Source of the DNA: Caldilineaceae bacterium
GTDB lineage: Bacteria; Chloroflexota; Anaerolineae; Caldilineales; Caldilineaceae
Assembly (NCBI GenBank): GCA_015494005.1
Contig: WGCB01000335.1
Span: 1-14,626 of the forward strand
Direction of reading: 5' to 3'
DNA length: 14,626 nucleotides
The notes below the pieces were generated by a model that was given only the letters and a program-made list of their open reading frames with translations, had not been told where the DNA came from and did no database searches. The position numbers and the translations under genes were made by a program. Of this stretch, positions 13,165 through 14,626 are shown piece by piece. Within the stretch, counting starts at the first letter, position 1; the number at the start of each line of letters is the position of its first letter.

Positions 13165-14626
13165 ATGACGAAGTCCGCCGAACCCACTTCCGCCAAAGCC
13201 GCGGAAAAGCAACCGCAGAACGCCGCCCCAGCCCAGGTGAAGGTCGTCTTTCAGCCGGCAGGCCGCCAGGGCCTGGTGGAGGAAGGCGTCACCCTCCTGG
13301 AGGCGGCCCGCCGCCTGGGGGTGGAGATCGAGTCCATCTGCGGCGGCCACCAGACCTGTGGCAAGTGCAAGGTGGTGGTGGAGGAAGGCTCGTTCCCCAA
13401 ATTTGGCCTGCGCTCCAGCCAGGATCACCTGACGCCGCCCGGGGAACGGGAGCGGGAGTACGCGGCTCGGCGAGGCTTCCAGCCCGGGGAGCGGCTCAGC
13501 TGCGCCTGCCAGGTGGTCGGCGACCTGGTCATCCGGGTGCCGGAGGAGAGCCAGCTGCGCAAACAGGTGGTGCGCAAGGCCGCGGGCGTCACCCGGCCCG
13601 TCACCGTGGACCCGGCCATGCGCCTCTACTACGTGGAGCTGCCCGCCCCCCACCTGAAGGATCACCGGGGGGACTGGGAACGCCTGCGGGACGAGCTGGC
13701 GGCGGTCCACGGACTGGAGGGTCTGCGCATCGATCCGGCCATCCTGCCCAGCCTGCAGCCTGCCCTGGCCGCAGGGAAGCGGGCCGTCACAGTGACCGTC
13801 TGGGAGGGGCGGGAGGTGGTGCGCATCCAGCCTGGCTTCCACGACCGCATCGTAGGCATGGCGGTGGACGTGGGCACCACCACCGTGGCCGGTCACCTCT
13901 GCGACCTGCGCACCGGGGAGCTCCTGGCCACGGCCAGCATGATGAACCCCCAGGTTCCCTTCGGCGAGGACCTGATGAGCCGGGTCAGCTACGCCATGAT
14001 GCACCCGGACGGCACGGAACGCATGCACCAGGCCATCATCCAGGGGTTGAACCAGCTCATGGCCCAGGCCTGCAAGGAGGCCGGCGTCCAGCCGGAGGAT
14101 CTGGTGGAGCTGGTGGTGGTGGGCAACACCACCATGCACCATCTCTTCCTGGGCGTGGATCCCCGGGAGCTGGGCGGTGCGCCCTTCAGCCTGGTCACCC
14201 ACGGCGCTTTGGACGTGAAGGCCCGGGACCTGGGGCTGGACATGGCCCGAGGCGCCAACGTCCACATCCCTCCCTGCGAAGCCGGGCACGTGGGGCCGGA
14301 CAACGTGGCCGTCCTGGTGGCCGAAGCCCCCTACCGCCAGGACGAGCAGATGCTGGTCATCGACATCGGCACCAACGGGGAGATCCTCCTGGGCAACCGG
14401 GAACGCATGTTCAGCGCCAGCAGCCCCACCGGCCCGGCCTTCGAGGGCGCGCAGATCGTCCACGGCATGCGGGCCGCGCCCGGGGCCATCGAGCGGGTGC
14501 GGGTGGACCCGGCCAGCCTGGACGTGCGCTACAAGATCATCGGCCAGGAGGAGTGGATCGACTCTGGGGAGGAGCCAGCCGCCCCCTCCCTGGACGGCGC
14601 TTCCTCCCCCCAGGCCCGGCGAGAGG
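13165..14626 (+). CDS. RACo-like ferredoxin-ASKHA protein (DUF4445), 3' end outside window
   Basis: At least 487 codons, cut by the window end with no stop. After a disordered Ala/Lys-rich start (1-24), a [2Fe-2S] ferredoxin domain (25-127) has Cys ligands C59, C65, C68 and C113 in the C-X5-C-X2-C...C pattern (ESICGGHQTCGKCKV, LSCACQV). A linker domain (130-228) follows. The ASKHA ATPase-like domain starts at 231 with GMAVDVGTTTVAGHLCD, then VVVGNTTMHHLFLG (317-330), MLVIDIGTNGEILLG (396-410) and GPAFEGAQIVHGMRAAPGAIE. This is the architecture of RACo and RamA proteins, which reduce inactive Co(II) corrinoid proteins with ATP so that methyltransferases can work. From about 461 an acidic Pro/Ala/Ser-rich insert interrupts the expected RACo sequence. 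No corrinoid protein or methyltransferase is visible here. Confidence 0.9.
   Translation, partial: MTKSAEPTSAKAAEKQPQNAAPAQVKVVFQPAGRQGLVEEGVTLLEAARRLGVEIESICGGHQTCGKCKVVVEEGSFPKFGLRSSQDHLTPPGEREREYAARRGFQPGERLSCACQVVGDLVIRVPEESQLRKQVVRKAAGVTRPVTVDPAMRLYYVELPAPHLKDHRGDWERLRDELAAVHGLEGLRIDPAILPSLQPALAAGKRAVTVTVWEGREVVRIQPGFHDRIVGMAVDVGTTTVAGHLCDLRTGELLATASMMNPQVPFGEDLMSRVSYAMMHPDGTERMHQAIIQGLNQLMAQACKEAGVQPEDLVELVVVGNTTMHHLFLGVDPRELGGAPFSLVTHGALDVKARDLGLDMARGANVHIPPCEAGHVGPDNVAVLVAEAPYRQDEQMLVIDIGTNGEILLGNRERMFSASSPTGPAFEGAQIVHGMRAAPGAIERVRVDPASLDVRYKIIGQEEWIDSGEEPAAPSLDGASSPQARRE

Noticed and set aside
12319..14463. 714-codon open frame on the minus strand
   Set aside because: It runs antisense to the RACo-like gene and through the divergent promoter. 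Its His/Gly/Arg/Ala-rich peptide has no motifs, typical of a shadow in high-GC DNA.

Overview
This is a high-GC bacterial window with strong G/C third-position bias, so many long open frames on the wrong strand are shadows. The gene mix is a penicillin-acylase/M23 pair, a PF04008 adenosine-specific kinase, a RACo-like ferredoxin-ASKHA protein, a DUF7282-type surface protein with an LPxTG tail, and an ACAD/aminoglycoside-phosphotransferase-like pair. It fits a Chloroflexota bacterium of the Caldilineae/Anaerolineae kind, but that is an inference from gene content and no rRNA or marker gene is present. No tRNA, rRNA, CRISPR array, insertion sequence or prophage gene was seen.

Layout. Positions 1-612 hold no convincing gene. 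They contain a tight cluster of DnaA-box-like nonamers (72-153, plus 306-314) that could be a replication origin or a large operator. Two hairpins (507-569) end the following minus-strand operon. 613-3557 (minus) is a membrane-anchored S45 acylase followed 20 nt later by an M23 peptidase. 3651-3959 (minus) is yggX, with a perfect-consensus sigma-70 promoter at 4075-4104. 4131-4838 (minus) is an unrecognised protein. 4963-6080 (minus) is a translationally coupled pair: a membrane-anchored exported protein and a four-helix membrane protein. 6081-6472 is a divergent regulatory region with three tandem 12-bp repeats. 6473-7423 (plus) is a formyltransferase-fold enzyme that overlaps the next gene tail to tail.

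The centre (7374-10491, minus) is a three-gene operon: SDR dehydrogenase, acyl-CoA dehydrogenase, then an aminoglycoside-phosphotransferase-like kinase. The last two correspond to the two halves of eukaryotic ACAD10/ACAD11 and to the kinase/ACAD pair of bacterial 4-hydroxyacid (levulinate) catabolism. The operon therefore probably activates and dehydrates or oxidises hydroxy-acyl-CoAs. A perfect 12-bp palindrome lies in front of it.

The right part holds a pair of REP-like palindromes (10567-10626), the PF04008 protein (10687-11172), and a DUF1186/HEAT-like protein (11311-12123). The latter's frame continues for 25 coding-like codons past a UAG stop, to a UGA that directly abuts a hairpin. Next come a DUF7282/LPxTG surface protein (12330-12899, minus) and, divergently, a partial RACo-type corrinoid-protein reductive activator (13165 to the window end, plus). 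Strong stem-loops sit just downstream of several minus-strand stops and mark transcript boundaries.
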